From Mesopusillimonas faecipullorum (lineage in GTDB: Bacteria > Pseudomonadota > Gammaproteobacteria > Burkholderiales > Burkholderiaceae_B), in assembly GCF_020539505.1 (NCBI RefSeq), contig NZ_JACDXW010000001.1:186001-250000 (forward strand): DNA of 64,000 nucleotides, read 5' to 3'. Positions 9,891 through 20,419 of this stretch are shown one piece after another. How positions within the stretch are numbered: the stretch's first letter is position 1; every line of letters starts with the position of its first letter. Under the pieces are notes generated by a model, which searched no databases, was not told the DNA's origin, and saw nothing but the letters and a program-made list of their open reading frames with translations. The position numbers were made by a program, and so were the translations under genes.

Positions 9891-10946
9891 TTAGCCCCAG
9901 CCTTGTATATGACGCCCCACAATAGCGGCAAAACCCTGAGCCCAGAGAGGGTCATCATTCAAGCATGGAACATACCTGAACGACTGCCCACCCGCCTTGA
10001 TAAAAGCGTCTTTGCACTGCATCTGAATCTCTTCCAGGGTTTCCAGACAATCGGCCAAAAACCCCGGGCACAAGACATCGACGCTACGTATACCCTGTGC
10101 GCCCCAGGCCGCCAGCGTAGGCTCGGTATAGGGTTCCAGCCATTTCTGGCGACCAAAACGGCTTTGAAACGAGACCTGCAGCACTTCTGAACTGACTCCC
10201 AGCCGTTTACGTAACAGCTGCGCGGTTTCCATGCAATCGCGATGATAAGGGTCCCCCGCCTGCACGACATCGTTGGGAAGACCATGAAAGCTGAGCAGCA
10301 CTCGCTCACCGCGCCCCTGTTCGGCCCAATGGCGCTCTAGCTGAGCCGCGAGTGCCGCTATGTATTCGGGTTCGTGGTGAAAGCGTTTAATAAACCGCAT
10401 TTCGGGCTGGTTCCGTAAACGTGCGGCAACCTTGGCTACAGCGTCAACTGCCGTAGCCGTGGTAGAGGCCGCATACTGCGGATACATAGGCACCACCAAA
10501 ATGCGTTCACACCCATGAGCACGCAGCGCTTGCATGGCCTGTTCTATAGAAGGCCGGCCATAACGCATGGCCAGGACGGCGCGTACCGCTGGTTTTCCCT
10601 GTGCGTGCAAGGCCGCCTGCACCGCTTGCACCTGTGCCTGGCTCCAAACCAATAGCGGCGAACCACCCGGCATCCAGATTTCTGCATAGCGCGGCGCTAA
10701 TTTTCGGGGTCTGAACGGCAGAACAGCCCCGCGCAATATAAGCTGCCATAACCAGGGGGGCAATTCGACCACACGTGGATCGGATAAGAACTCGCCCAAG
10801 TAACGACGAATGCTAGCCGTATCAGGCGCATCGGGAGTGCCAAGGTTGATGAACAGCAAACCCACCGGCCCAGGCGGCAGCCGCTTGGGTGCGGCGGCAA
10901 AGGCTTCCGGATCGACCGGTTCTGGCAAATACGAGGAGAAAGACAT
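9891..10946 (-). CDS. hemH: Ferrochelatase
   Basis: Inserts Fe2+ into protoporphyrin IX, the last step of protoheme synthesis, 351 residues, cytosolic or membrane-associated. Signatures: LLFINLGTPDAPD at the N-terminus, VVPMYPQYAASTTATAV, catalytic-His motif LLSFHGLPNDVV, and VSFQSRFGRQKWLEPYT. The ATG lies 4 bases after the hrcA stop, so hrcA and hemH are almost certainly co-transcribed. No C-terminal [2Fe-2S] cysteine cluster is seen. Confidence 0.96.
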   Translation of the reverse strand: MSFSSYLPEPVDPEAFAAAPKRLPPGPVGLLFINLGTPDAPDTASIRRYLGEFLSDPRVVELPPWLWQLILRGAVLPFRPRKLAPRYAEIWMPGGSPLLVWSQAQVQAVQAALHAQGKPAVRAVLAMRYGRPSIEQAMQALRAHGCERILVVPMYPQYAASTTATAVDAVAKVAARLRNQPEMRFIKRFHHEPEYIAALAAQLERHWAEQGRGERVLLSFHGLPNDVVQAGDPYHRDCMETAQLLRKRLGVSSEVLQVSFQSRFGRQKWLEPYTEPTLAAWGAQGIRSVDVLCPGFLADCLETLEEIQMQCKDAFIKAGGQSFRYVPCLNDDPLWAQGFAAIVGRHIQGWG

Positions 10947-10950
10947 GATG

Positions 10951-11961
10951 CTAGGCCTGGCTTTGGCTCAAGGCGTTGGACAGCAGCCGCGAGGTGATGT
11001 CAACGATGGGGATGACGCGCTCGTAGGCCATTCTTGTTGGGCCGATAACCCCCAAGGTGCCGACAACCGTGCCATCTACGGTATAGGGTGCCGTAATCAC
11101 GGAAAGGTCGTCCAGCGGTACGAGTTGGGAGTCGCCACCGATGTAAATTTGTACACCTTGCGCTTGGCCGGTCACATCCAGAAGCTGCAGCAATTCGGTT
11201 TTTTTCTCGAAGAGCGCGAACAATCGGCGCAATCTGTCCATGTCTGAGGCAATCTCTGAAACATCCAGCAGTTTGCTTTCACCCGATATCACCACGTCGT
11301 CTTCGGTGCCGTCAGGCGTGACACTGGCCTCGACCGCAGCCTGCATCAGTCGCGAAATATCGGCCTGCAACGACGATAGCTCTTCGGTGATGGCGCGACG
11401 AACTTCGTGGAAAGATTTGCCTGAGAAATGCGAATTAAAAAAATTGCTGGCTTCCAGCAGTTCTTGCTCGGTGTAGTCTCGTTGACCGAACAAGATGCGG
11501 TTCTGCACATCGCCGTCGGGCGTCACGATAATAAGCAACACCCGGCGATCGGATAGGCGAATGAACTCAAGATGACGAAAGACCTGCGCGCGCTTGGGTG
11601 TCAGTACCACCCCCGCAAACTGCGTAAGATTAGATAGCAATGCTGCTGCGGCGCTGACCGCCCGCGCCGGATCAGCGGCAGGGAGCATTTCACGCGCTTT
11701 GGCGGCGTCCATCACTTTGTATGGATGTACCGAAAGCAGGCTATCGACAAACAAGCGGTAACCACGGGGCGTGGGTACCCGGCCTGCAGAAGTATGGGGG
11801 CTGTGTATCAGCCCTAGCTCTTCAAGGTCGGACATCACATTGCGTATGGTGGCCGGCGACAAATCGAACATTTTCGATAAAGTACGCGAACCCACCGGTT
11901 GCCCGTCGGCGATGTAGCGCTCGATCAGGGCTTTCAACAGCGATTTAGCTCGATCATCCAT
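10951..11961 (-). CDS. hrcA: Heat-inducible transcription repressor HrcA
   Basis: Repressor of class I heat-shock genes via CIRCE operators, 336 residues. Start [20 protein letters not shown] at 11961 is the conserved N-terminus; the frame stays open upstream to 12255, but without HrcA-like sequence. A winged-helix ([22 protein letters not shown]) is followed by the GAF-like and insertion domains. It is co-transcribed with hemH. No CIRCE site occurs in this window, not even before hrcA or grpE, so its targets (normally groESL) must be elsewhere. Confidence 0.93.
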   Translation of the reverse strand: MDDRAKSLLKALIERYIADGQPVGSRTLSKMFDLSPATIRNVMSDLEELGLIHSPHTSAGRVPTPRGYRLFVDSLLSVHPYKVMDAAKAREMLPAADPARAVSAAAALLSNLTQFAGVVLTPKRAQVFRHLEFIRLSDRRVLLIIVTPDGDVQNRILFGQRDYTEQELLEASNFFNSHFSGKSFHEVRRAITEELSSLQADISRLMQAAVEASVTPDGTEDDVVISGESKLLDVSEIASDMDRLRRLFALFEKKTELLQLLDVTGQAQGVQIYIGGDSQLVPLDDLSVITAPYTVDGTVVGTLGVIGPTRMAYERVIPIVDITSRLLSNALSQSQA

Positions 11962-12151
11962 AACGTCAATAAACGGGCATGGCAAGCAGCCTTCCAGCAA
12001 AACGGGACACTTGCGACACGGATAGCACCCGCGACACAATGGGGAACATATAATCTCACTAATCTTAATGGATATTTGCAGGTAAGTGCTTCTCGCGGGC
12101 GTTACACCCTGCACGCGCCTCAACGCCAGCCAGAAAACAGGATGTCCGCCT

Positions 12152-13051
12152 ATGCATTTCAAGACCGTCGCACTTATTGGTCGACACCAGGACAGCGGCC
12201 TGGTGGGGCCGCTGCGCGCCATGATTGCCACGTTGCAGCAGGCCGGCTGTAGCATCCTGGTCGAAGCCGAAACCGCTCATCACACGCGCCTTACGGAGTT
12301 CGGCCAGGCCAGCTACGAGCAAATCGGCGAAACCGCCGACCTGGCCGTCGTGATGGGCGGCGACGGCACCATGCTGGGCGCCGGTCGCATGCTGGCCCCC
12401 TATCGCGTGCCCCTTATCGGCATCAACCACGGACGGCTGGGTTTCATCACCGACATCCCCCTGCACAATGCCACCGACGCGCTTAGCCGCGTCATTAAAG
12501 GCCACTACGACATCGAAGAACGCATGCTGCTTGAAGGCCGCATCGTACGCGATGGTCAAACCTTGTTTTCCAGCTTGGCCCTGAATGACGTGGTCATCAA
12601 CCGAGCAGGCCGTGGGGGCATGATAGAGCTCAGGGTAGAGCTGGACGGTAGCTTTATGTACAGCCAGCGATCAGATGGTCTTATCATTTCCACCCCCACC
12701 GGCTCTACGGCTTATGCCATGTCGGCCAACGGCCCCATCGTGCATCCGCGCCTGAACTCCATGCTGCTAGTCCCGGTGGCGCCGCAAACTCTTTCGCACC
12801 GCCCCATCCTGATTCCTGACAACGGTTTACTTAGCATCACCTTGGCAACCCTGGGGCGGGTCGAATCCGGCGCCAGCGTGCACTTCGACATGCAAACGTG
12901 GTCCGACAGCCTGCCGGGCGACCGCATCGACGTACGCAGAGCCAGCAGCACCATACGCCTAATACACCCTACCGGCTACAGCTTCTTCTCTACCCTGCGC
13001 CAGAAACTGCAGTGGAACCGCATGCCGCAATTGTCTGAAGACTCCGAATAA
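12152..13051 (+). CDS. nadK: NAD kinase
   Basis: Phosphorylates NAD+ to NADP+, 299 residues, cytosolic. The conserved start [11 protein letters not shown] at 12152 was preferred over an upstream in-frame start at 12086, which adds 22 non-conserved residues. Motifs: [14 protein letters not shown] (the GGDG NAD-kinase motif), [12 protein letters not shown] and [21 protein letters not shown]. It is divergent from hrcA and 16 bp upstream of recN, probably co-transcribed with it, an arrangement common in Betaproteobacteria. Confidence 0.95.
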   Translation: MHFKTVALIGRHQDSGLVGPLRAMIATLQQAGCSILVEAETAHHTRLTEFGQASYEQIGETADLAVVMGGDGTMLGAGRMLAPYRVPLIGINHGRLGFITDIPLHNATDALSRVIKGHYDIEERMLLEGRIVRDGQTLFSSLALNDVVINRAGRGGMIELRVELDGSFMYSQRSDGLIISTPTGSTAYAMSANGPIVHPRLNSMLLVPVAPQTLSHRPILIPDNGLLSITLATLGRVESGASVHFDMQTWSDSLPGDRIDVRRASSTIRLIHPTGYSFFSTLRQKLQWNRMPQLSEDSE

Positions 13052-13067
13052 GCCCAGGATTTCCAAC

Positions 13068-14717
13068 ATGCTGAGTAGTCTGCTCGTCCGAGATTTCGTT
13101 ATTGTCGACCAAGCCGAGATCCACTTCAGCGATGGCTTCACCGTTTTTTCGGGCGAAACCGGGGCGGGCAAATCCATACTCATAGATGCGCTGTCCTTGG
13201 CCTTGGGGGCTCGCGGCGACACCGCCAGTGTTCGCGAAGGCTGCGAGCGCGCCGACATCAGCGCGGTGTTTACCGTACCTGAGTCCATGAAAAGCTGGCT
13301 GGACGAACACCATCTTGAGTCAGACGGCACGCTGATTTTGCGTCGAGTGCTGGATACACAAGGCCGTAGCCGCGCCTATGTCAACGGCGTGCCGGCCACG
13401 CTAACGCAGTTGCGCGAGCTAGGCGAACAACTCGTTGATATCCACGGCCAGCATGCGCATCAAAGCCTGATGCGCCCCGGCAGCCAGCGCGATATGCTGG
13501 ATGCGCAGGGTGGCCATACGCCACTCGCTCAACAAGTCAGGGCCAGTTGGCAGTCATGGCAGCAAGCCGAGCAAGCTTTACGCCAAGCTCAGCAAGACCA
13601 ACATGCTTTATTGGCTCAGCGTCAGCGTCTCGAAGATCAGCTGGAAGAGCTGGGTAAGTTGGGATTGAAACCCGGCGAATGGGAAACACTCACGCAAAAC
13701 CAGACCCGCTTGGCCCATGCGCAAGCCATACTGGAAGGCAGCGCTCGTGCGCTCTCGCTGCTAGATGGCGAAGAAACCGGCATTCAGCGCCAGCTGCGCC
13801 TGGCCGCCCAAACACTGCAAAACCTCGTACGGCACGACTCTCGCTTGCAAAGTATTTGCGACGCCATAGAGTCAGCTCATATTTCGGTTACCGAAGCCGC
13901 CTCCGACCTTCAATCCCATTTACACGATATCGAGCTCGACCCCGACTCTTTGGCACGCATAGAACAGCGCATGTCCACGGTGTTTGAAACGGCGCGCAAG
14001 TATCGTGTAGAGCCCGAAGAGTTGCTGCCCTTGCTAGAACAACGCCAGGCAGAACACGCCGCCAGCTTGGCCGGCACCGATTTGGCAGCCCTGCAAGCTC
14101 AAGTCGAACAGGCCCGCAGCGAGTACGACAAACTGGCCGAGCAACTGGGCAAAGCGCGTCGCAAAACAGCACAGCGCCTGGCCGAGCAGGTGAGCAAAGC
14201 CATGCAAGGCCTTGCCATGGAAGGCGGTAGCTTCGAGGTCGCGCTTGAAGCCTGCCCGCCCTCAAGTCACGGTAATGAAAACATAGAGTTCCTGGTGGCC
14301 GGCCATGCCGGCACCCGCCCTCGACCTTTGGGCAAAGTCGCGTCGGGTGGCGAACTGGCACGTTTATCGCTTGCCTTGTCCGTCATTGCCAGCCAGGCCG
14401 CACGCGTCCCCACCCTGATTTTCGACGAGGTGGACACCGGAGTTGGCGGTGCGGTCGCGGAAGTCGTAGGCAGGCTTTTACGCGAGTTGGGTAACCGCCA
14501 TCAAGTCCTGTGCGTCACTCATTTGCCACAGGTAGCCTCATGCGGCATGCACCATTACAAGGTAGAAAAAGCGCGCAGCAAGAACACTACGTTGTCCAGC
14601 ATTACCCTGTTAAACCAAGAAGCAAGGGTTGAAGAAGTCGCGCGTATGCTGGGGGGTATAAAGCTAACCGAAGCCACTCGCACCCACGCACGCGAACTGT
14701 TGCAAACGCAGGCTTAA
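13068..14717 (+). CDS. recN: DNA repair protein RecN
   Basis: SMC-like ATPase acting at double-strand breaks, 549 residues, nucleoid-associated. N-terminal Walker A FSGETGAGKSILIDAL, central coiled coils with many Gln/Ala/Leu heptads (about residues 150-370), ABC signature KVASGGELARLSLALS and Walker B TLIFDEVDTGVGG near the C-terminus. It follows nadK in the same direction. The length is normal for the family. Confidence 0.96.
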   Translation: MLSSLLVRDFVIVDQAEIHFSDGFTVFSGETGAGKSILIDALSLALGARGDTASVREGCERADISAVFTVPESMKSWLDEHHLESDGTLILRRVLDTQGRSRAYVNGVPATLTQLRELGEQLVDIHGQHAHQSLMRPGSQRDMLDAQGGHTPLAQQVRASWQSWQQAEQALRQAQQDQHALLAQRQRLEDQLEELGKLGLKPGEWETLTQNQTRLAHAQAILEGSARALSLLDGEETGIQRQLRLAAQTLQNLVRHDSRLQSICDAIESAHISVTEAASDLQSHLHDIELDPDSLARIEQRMSTVFETARKYRVEPEELLPLLEQRQAEHAASLAGTDLAALQAQVEQARSEYDKLAEQLGKARRKTAQRLAEQVSKAMQGLAMEGGSFEVALEACPPSSHGNENIEFLVAGHAGTRPRPLGKVASGGELARLSLALSVIASQAARVPTLIFDEVDTGVGGAVAEVVGRLLRELGNRHQVLCVTHLPQVASCGMHHYKVEKARSKNTTLSSITLLNQEARVEEVARMLGGIKLTEATRTHARELLQTQA

Positions 14718-14741
14718 GCAAACAGCTTCCGACCCAGCTTC

Positions 14742-14762
14742 GCAGCCGGCCCAGCCGGCTGC
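14742..14762. terminator. Perfect hairpin between recN and the peptidase gene
   Basis: GCAGCCGGC, loop CCA, GCCGGCTGC: a perfect 9-bp stem in the 57 bp between two converging stop codons. It lacks a clear T-run, so termination is probable but not certain. Confidence 0.5.
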
Positions 14763-14774
14763 CTGTCTGCCTGA

Positions 14775-16834
14775 CTAAGGTTGTACCTGCTGGGCAAACT
14801 GGTATCGGCCCTGGTAGTCGATGACGCCTAGCTCTAGACTGCAATCGTCTACCATGCATACGCCTGCTGACACATCCAGCGGCGCCAGCGTCCACCATTG
14901 CTCGCGGGGCGTATCGGCATCGCCAATGGCTTGGCTGATAATGCGGTCGTCCAAATCCACGAGGTTGCTTTCCCACTTGCGATCCGCGTTCCAGCGCTTG
15001 GGATATACTGCGGACCCCACGGGTAGGCTAGTGTAAGGACGACTGGCATACGGGTTGTCGTCTTCGTCCACGAAGCCCACGATACGATACACACGCTGAC
15101 GCTGGCCGCTTTCAGAGGCATTCTCTTCGAAGAAGGCAGACACCAAAAGTGAGCCTTCGTCAAGATCAGAAGTGCCTGCGGGAATGACTGTGACCGGCAC
15201 TAAATGGTGCAACGTTGCATCCGCATCGAAGTGAGGCATGTCGTCGGGCAGCACCGATACCGGTACGACATAGGGGCTGCCTTGAGCCTGTGGCAAACCA
15301 AACCACCCCGTTTTTGCATGGGCTGCGATGCGCAGGGAGTCCTCTAGGCGCGGATCATTATCTGCCTCGGAGATCTCCGCATCCAAGGGCTTCAAAGCCA
15401 CCATTTGCGACTCGCCCCCGCTGTCCCGCCATAAAGCAGCATAGCCTGCAGCCTGAAAGCGAGGGTTGCTGACAAATGCGTAATTGACGTCTTCCAGGCC
15501 CGTTTGCAATGGGCTTACCTGAGGCGCCGGCCAATCTTGGCTGCTGGCCAGCGTAAAGTAAAGCCCGACAATATTTTTGAGTGCAGCAGGCACGGGCAAG
15601 GCGTTGTACAGCGCGTAGATTTGATCAACGTCTTGCAGCCCTACCAGCGGGAAATACATGGTTAGACCACTGCTGTCCCACAACTGATCCCCATGGCGTT
15701 CATACACAACCGCCTGCCGCAAGGCCTGCTGTACCGCTTCGACTTGGGCTTCGCTGACATCAAGATCGGCAAACTTAGGCAGCGCAATAAAATCGCCGAT
15801 ATCAACGAGGTCGTCGGGATCGTCGGAGAACCATGAGGTCTGGAAGTCATGGCTGACGCGACGCGCGTAGGCAAGATCTGCCCATATATTGAATCGCTGC
15901 TGGCCACTGGCCCCCTCTAGCTTGGCAGAAACCGTGCCAAAGATATCAGCCAAGGCCTGCGTTAAGGTTTCTATTTTCTGCAGGTCAACCAGCGAAGCGG
16001 TAACGGTTCTGTGCCCGTCTTGAGCCATTTTGGCAATGTAGGCATCGATGGTGGTAATGCCCGCCGAGAGCGCCGTGCTTTCCGGGGTATTGACCACATG
16101 CCCCAAATAGGCCGCCCAATCCCAGCCCGACTCAGGCTCGACTTCCTCGGAGGCCAACAGATATTTACCGTAGGGACTAAGTGCCTGCGCAATCTCTACG
16201 CTGGCCATCAAGCAAGCATCAAAGCCAATAAGGTCAAGCTTGACGCCGGTAACAGCCTGGGCGCCTTTCAGGGCTTGCTGCATCTCTGGCATAGACATCA
16301 TGGCGGTGTCAGGATAGTTCTGGTCGCTGCCAAAGCCGTAAAGCGGCCCAGCCCCATGGTTCCACAACACCAAGTGGTATTGTTTTGCGGGATAAGCCTT
16401 GATACCCCACTCTACGAATTTGCGCAGGCTCTCGGGGTCGCTCATGCGCTGGGCCCCCAGATCTTCGAGCACCGTCAGGCTACCTTTTTCAACGCGCTGA
16501 CGCTTGACCGTCTTCCAACCTTTTTATTAGCGCCACCGGTTTCCACAATGACGTGCACGTCGCTGCTTGAGCCTACCGTCATCATCTCGGCCAGATTACC
16601 CGTCGCCTGATCGCCCATTTTCCCGCTGTCGCTCGGCCCTTCCAGGTCGGAACCCACGATATAGACAAGCACTGTGGCTCGCGCAGAGGCATCTGGCTCG
16701 GGAACAGGATCTGGATCGGAAGAAGAGCCTCCGCAAGCCGTTAAGACAAACATCAGAACCAACACCGGCACTATCGCGAACCAAGGCGCGCGCCGCGTTG
16801 CCCCGGTGGCATGCTTCCACATTGAAGTTTTCAT
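14775..16834 (-). pseudogene. Clostripain-family (peptidase C11) lipoprotein, frameshifted
   Basis: Cysteine peptidase of the clostripain type, exported as a lipoprotein (signal ending LTAC, then GGSSSDPDP). The first frame (start 16834) covers the signal and VLVYIVGSDLEG...VIVETGGANK, then drifts out of frame and stops near 16475. The second frame continues the family from LEDLGAQRMSDPESLRKF with the His motif LVLWNHGAG and the Cys motif LIGFDACLMASVEIA to the stop at 14775. The frame changes at a run of five A residues on the coding strand (T-run at 16521-16525); adding one A gives the expected GGANKKGWKTVK. All catalytic residues remain. It may therefore be a recent pseudogene, a phase-variable homopolymer or a sequencing error. 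Confidence 0.8.
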
Positions 16835-17066
16835 GTCTACCTCCGGTTTTTGGTAAGGACTGCAAGCACAGCGAGCGCAAGGCCATTTACCTTGCCATCA
16901 GGCGCAATTTTGCCAGCAGAACCAAGCCGCATAAACAAACGTATTATTTTTTATGATTTTATGTCTGCATCAGCTAGCACAAAGGCCATAGAGACAGGAG
17001 GGAAACTTGGGTGAACAAGGTCCACAAGCAGCGCAGCGGCGTTTGTGGACCTGTTAAACAGAGACA

Positions 17067-17091
17067 CACCGCCGCCCGGGCGGCAACGGTG
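17067..17091. terminator. GC-rich hairpin downstream of fur
   Basis: CACCG...CGGTG enclose a GCCGCC/GGCGGC inner inverted repeat just past the fur stop, and TGTCTCTGTTT follows on the fur strand. It is a likely but imperfect intrinsic terminator. Confidence 0.4.
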
Positions 17092-17108
17092 TTGAAATAA
17101 AGAAAGGA

Positions 17109-17540
17109 TTAACCCGCTTTGGCAGTCTTGCTGCGGCAATCTGCACAAATGCCATACAACATCATGGTGTGGCTTTCTAGCGCAAAGCCATGGTCTTTGG
17201 CAACGCGATACTGGCGTTTTTCGATCTCGGGATCGGAGAACTCGACCACTACCCCGCAATTGGTGCAAATGAGGTGATCGTGGTGGTCGCCGTCGTTCAG
17301 CTCGAATACCGCCTTGCCGCCGTCAAACTGGCTGCGCACCAAAATGCCGGCCTGTTCAAATTGCGTCAATACGCGATAGACCGTAGCCAATCCTATGTCT
17401 ACATCATCGTTGATCAGGGCGCGGTAGATATCTTCCGCGCTTTGATGGCGCTGATCGGCCTTACGAAAAACGTCTAGTATCTTCAAGCGCGGAAAGGTCG
17501 CTTTCAGACCCATGTTCTTCAATTCGTTCTGGTCGTTCAT
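17109..17540 (-). CDS. fur: Ferric uptake regulator Fur
   Basis: Fe2+-dependent repressor of iron uptake genes, 143 residues. Winged-helix N-terminus ([36 protein letters not shown]), then metal sites [13 protein letters not shown] and the second cysteine pair GICADC. It faces bamE across a 147-bp shared promoter region, the usual order in this group. It is the likely regulator of the palindromes before the TonB receptor (48635) and the response regulator (50839). A second, degenerate Fur-like gene lies at 35999. Confidence 0.96.
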   Translation of the reverse strand: MNDQNELKNMGLKATFPRLKILDVFRKADQRHQSAEDIYRALINDDVDIGLATVYRVLTQFEQAGILVRSQFDGGKAVFELNDGDHHDHLICTNCGVVVEFSDPEIEKRQYRVAKDHGFALESHTMMLYGICADCRSKTAKAG

Positions 17541-17687
17541 AGATAAAATAGCTCTGGCAGGAAACAGATGAAACGAAAGACGGGCACTACAAAAAGACAG
17601 CCCGTGTCGACTGACGCTATGATGCGTTTTTCTTATGCCTTTATGATAACGGTTTTACCCGATCAGAACTGACAAGGAACCCTTCCC

Positions 17688-18194
17688 GTGCTAACAAACA
17701 CGAAACCTTTGGTAGCAGCATTGCGCACAAGCCTGATAAGTGTCACGCTGGCTGTTACGCTGTCTGCCTGCGGTTCTACGAAATGGGGGTTCCCCTACCG
17801 CGCTGATGTCCAGCAAGGCAACTGGATTACCGCCGAACAGGTTGCAGAATTGCAAACCGGCATGAGCCGCGCACAGGTACGTTATGTACTAGGCACACCC
17901 GTGCTGCAAGACGCCTTGCACAGCAACCGTTGGGACTACACCTACTATAACAAACCGGGCTATGGCGATGCAGAATTGCGCCGGTTCACTGTCTGGTTCG
18001 ATGGCGACCTGGTCACACGCTGGGACGGCGACCCTCAACCCGACCGTCAACCCTACGAACGCACCGACACCGGGGCCCTGGAACAGGCCGAGGCCATAGA
18101 AGCCGGCCTTAAGCCCCTAGAAGACGTGCCCGACGCGGCTGTCACTGCCGCCGAAGAAGCTGCGACACCCTCTGCCATCAACCCCTTACCTTGA
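17688..18194 (+). CDS. bamE: Outer membrane assembly lipoprotein BamE (SmpA/OmlA)
   Basis: Small lipoprotein of the BAM complex that inserts beta-barrel proteins, anchored in the inner leaflet of the outer membrane, 168 residues. GTG start at 17688 with AAGGAA upstream. Lipobox LSAC then [18 protein letters not shown], the SmpA/OmlA domain with [19 protein letters not shown] and [11 protein letters not shown]. The C-terminal tail (about residues 120-168) is acidic and Ala/Glu/Pro-rich, as seen in Bordetella relatives. Divergent from fur; dapB begins 11 bp after its stop. Confidence 0.93.
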   Translation: MLTNTKPLVAALRTSLISVTLAVTLSACGSTKWGFPYRADVQQGNWITAEQVAELQTGMSRAQVRYVLGTPVLQDALHSNRWDYTYYNKPGYGDAELRRFTVWFDGDLVTRWDGDPQPDRQPYERTDTGALEQAEAIEAGLKPLEDVPDAAVTAAEEAATPSAINPLP

Positions 18195-18205
18195 CGAGTC
18201 CCAAC

Positions 18206-18997
18206 ATGCGTATCGCGATCGCCGGAGCCAGTGGCCGCATGGGCCGCATGCTGATAGAAGCCATCCTTAACACCAGCGACCTCAAATTGACTGTCGCTCT
18301 CGACCAGCCGGACAGCGCCAACCTGGAGCAAGACGCCGGCGCGTTCCTGGGCGTTGATACCGGCGTGCTGATACGCAGCGACCTCGACGCTCTGGCAGAC
18401 GCCGATTGCCTCATAGACTTCACCCGTCCAGAAGGCACCCTGGCGCACCTGCAAGCCTGCATCAAACACAACGTCAAGTGCGTTATCGGCACAACGGGTT
18501 TCGACGCAGCGGGCAAGCAAGCCATACAAACCGCCAGCCAAAAAATCGCTATCGTCTTTGCTCCCAACATGAGCGTGGGCGTTAACACCACCCTCAAGTT
18601 GCTGGATATGGCTGCCAAGCTGTTAGCCAGCGGCTACGACGCCGAAGTCTTCGAAGCACATCATCGCAACAAGGTTGATGCTCCTTCAGGTACCGCTCTG
18701 GCCATGGGTGAAGCCATCGCCCATGCCTGGAACGTCAAGCTTGACGACGTCGCAGACTGGGCGCGTCATGGGCATACCGGCGCACGCGAAACCGGCCGCA
18801 TTGGTTTTTCTGTGGTGCGCGGCGGCGATATCGTGGGCGACCACACGGTTTACTTTTGCGGCGACGGCGAACGCATAGAAATCACCCATCGCTCCAGCAG
18901 CCGAACCACTTATGCTCAGGGCAGCCTGCGCGCCGCACGCTACCTGGCACGTAAAGAGTTCGGCCTGTTCGATATGCAGGATGTCTTGGCGGCTTAA
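18206..18997 (+). CDS. dapB: 4-hydroxy-tetrahydrodipicolinate reductase
   Basis: NAD(P)H-dependent step of lysine and diaminopimelate synthesis, cytosolic, 263 residues. Rossmann start [19 protein letters not shown], then [17 protein letters not shown] and the active-site motif [16 protein letters not shown]; the end [11 protein letters not shown] is typical. The ATG at 18206 is chosen; a TTG at 18191 in frame is possible but less likely. Its stop codon overlaps the stop of the converging murB within the shared bases TTAA. Confidence 0.95.
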   Translation: MRIAIAGASGRMGRMLIEAILNTSDLKLTVALDQPDSANLEQDAGAFLGVDTGVLIRSDLDALADADCLIDFTRPEGTLAHLQACIKHNVKCVIGTTGFDAAGKQAIQTASQKIAIVFAPNMSVGVNTTLKLLDMAAKLLASGYDAEVFEAHHRNKVDAPSGTALAMGEAIAHAWNVKLDDVADWARHGHTGARETGRIGFSVVRGGDIVGDHTVYFCGDGERIEITHRSSSRTTYAQGSLRAARYLARKEFGLFDMQDVLAA

Positions 18998-20022
18998 CGA
19001 AAAACCACGGGCTCCTGCTCCAGCAGGACCCCAAAGCGCTGATAGACCGACGTTTTTATTTGTTCCGCCAACTCCAGCACGTCCTCCGCGGTGGCTCCGC
19101 CATGGTTCACCAGTACCAGCGCCTGGCGATCATGAACCCCCACCGCGCCTAAGCGCCGCCCCTTCCAACCAGCTTGGTCTATCAGCCAGCCTGCTGCCAG
19201 CTTAAAGCTGCCATCGGGCTGCGCATACGCGACCAAATTGGCGTGCCCTGCTTTCAAAAGCTGAAACTGGGCAGCTGTTACCAGCGGATTCTTGAAAAAA
19301 CTGCCGGCATTGCCCAACACGGCGGGGTCCGGCAGTTTGCTGCGCCGAATGGCACTCACAGCATCGAATACCTGTTGCGGCGTTACACCCGTATGCTGCA
19401 AAGACTCGTGTTTGTGTAAGTCGGGGTAAGTCAGAACCGGCGTCCAATTGACAGGTAAGCGAAAACGCACCGCGACAATCAGCCAACGACCGGGCTCTTC
19501 GCGTTTGAAGAGACTGTCGCGATATGCAAATTGGCAATCTGCGGCCCCAAATTCTACGGCTTTGCCCGCTTGCATATCCCAAGCTAATAAGCTGTGAAAG
19601 CGTTGATCCAGCTCTACCCCGTAAGCACCAATATTCTGTACCGGTGCTGCCCCAACAGTGCCTGGGATCAAAGCCAGGTTTTCCAGACCAGGCCATCCTT
19701 GCTTTAGACAATAAGCCACGAAATCGTGCCACACTTCGCCCGCGCTAGCCTCAACCACGCGTTCTTGATCGGTTTGTTCCAGCAAACGTATACCGCGGGT
19801 TTCCACTTTTATGGTTAAACCCGGCAAGGCTCCCGCTAACACCACATTACTGCCGCCCCCCAACACCATGGTACGAGGGTAAGCAGCCACCGCTTCGGCC
19901 AACTGCGGCAACACTACAGTATTGTCCAGCCTTAACAAGTGCCCTGCCCTGCTGGGCAAGCCTAAAGTATTGAAAGCAGAGAGATCTTGATCAAGAGAAA
20001 GAGGCAGCAAGACAGTAACCAA
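18994..20022 (-). CDS. murB: UDP-N-acetylenolpyruvoylglucosamine reductase (MurB, type I)
   Basis: FAD-dependent second step of peptidoglycan precursor synthesis, making UDP-MurNAc in the cytosol, 342 residues. FAD site [36 protein letters not shown], the catalytic-serine motif [10 protein letters not shown] and a C-terminal EQEPVVF. The length and insertions match the type I (E. coli-like) enzyme. It converges on dapB with a 4-bp stop overlap. Confidence 0.95.
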   Translation of the reverse strand: MVTVLLPLSLDQDLSAFNTLGLPSRAGHLLRLDNTVVLPQLAEAVAAYPRTMVLGGGSNVVLAGALPGLTIKVETRGIRLLEQTDQERVVEASAGEVWHDFVAYCLKQGWPGLENLALIPGTVGAAPVQNIGAYGVELDQRFHSLLAWDMQAGKAVEFGAADCQFAYRDSLFKREEPGRWLIVAVRFRLPVNWTPVLTYPDLHKHESLQHTGVTPQQVFDAVSAIRRSKLPDPAVLGNAGSFFKNPLVTAAQFQLLKAGHANLVAYAQPDGSFKLAAGWLIDQAGWKGRRLGAVGVHDRQALVLVNHGGATAEDVLELAEQIKTSVYQRFGVLLEQEPVVFR

Positions 20023-20169
20023 AAAAGTGTGCTAGAATTTCGTTCTTGGTTGGATGTTACTTGATTCTGAAGCTTCGCCGCTAGCGAAGGGGCAGATTAC
20101 AAAACAACAGGCGTTTGGCGCGCTAGTTGGCAAGCAACAAAACAGCCAGAACAGAAAAACGAAGTTGAT

Positions 20170-20198
20170 TTGCACAAACAAAAAAATTCGTTTATAAT
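20170..20198 (+). promoter_or_regulatory. Sigma-70 promoter of tRNA-Gly
   Basis: TTGCAC (20170-20175), a 17-base AT-rich spacer, then a perfect TATAAT (20193-20198). It lies 36 bp upstream of the tRNA 5' end. Confidence 0.85.
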
Positions 20199-20234
20199 TC
20201 TGTTCTTTCCTGATGATCAAACATCAAGAAAAAC

Positions 20235-20310
20235 GCGGGAATAGCTCAGTTGGTAGAGCGCAACCTTGCCAAGGTTGAGGTCGCGAGTTCGAGACTCGTT
20301 TCCCGCTCCA
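20235..20310 (+). tRNA. tRNA-Gly (anticodon GCC)
   Basis: A 76-base cloverleaf with encoded CCA. The acceptor stem is GCGGGAA / TTCCCGC, the D-arm contains AGCTCAGTTGGTAGAGC, the anticodon stem is CAACC / GGTTG with loop TTGCCAA (anticodon GCC), and the T-arm contains GTTCGAGAC. It is intact and serves as the left border of the 2 kb island; the last 22 bases recur at 22372. Confidence 0.97.
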
Positions 20311-20419
20311 GATTCTAAAAAAAGGCCGAAAACTTTGTGTTTCGGCCTTTTTTTCGTCCAGCGACGTCTCCTGGCGTCCGCCTACAGCCACGCGATTTAA
20401 GGCCATTTTTGAGCTATGC
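20289..20419 (+). repeat. Left 131-bp direct repeat (attL-like) at the tRNA-Gly 3' end
   Basis: Starts 22 bases before the tRNA 3' end and continues through the tRNA terminator and ~65 bp beyond. The second copy at 22372-22502 differs at only two of 131 positions by eye. The arrangement is what a tRNA-targeting integrative element leaves behind. Confidence 0.85.
20317..20355 (+). terminator. Intrinsic terminator of tRNA-Gly
   Basis: An A-run, AGGCCGAAA, a short loop, TTTCGGCCT and a long T-run form a strong hairpin just after the tRNA. The same structure is repeated at about 22400-22438 in the right repeat. Confidence 0.9.

Noticed and set aside
8358-12151. CIRCE operator near grpE, dnaK or hrcA
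   Set aside because: No TTAGCACTC/GAGTGCTAA pair was found by eye in these intergenic regions.
16475-16560. Programmed -1 frameshifting in the peptidase C11 gene
   Set aside because: The zero-frame heptamer is T AAA AAG, so the P-site tRNA would mispair after slipping, and I see no clear downstream stimulatory hairpin. A lost A in the homopolymer is simpler.
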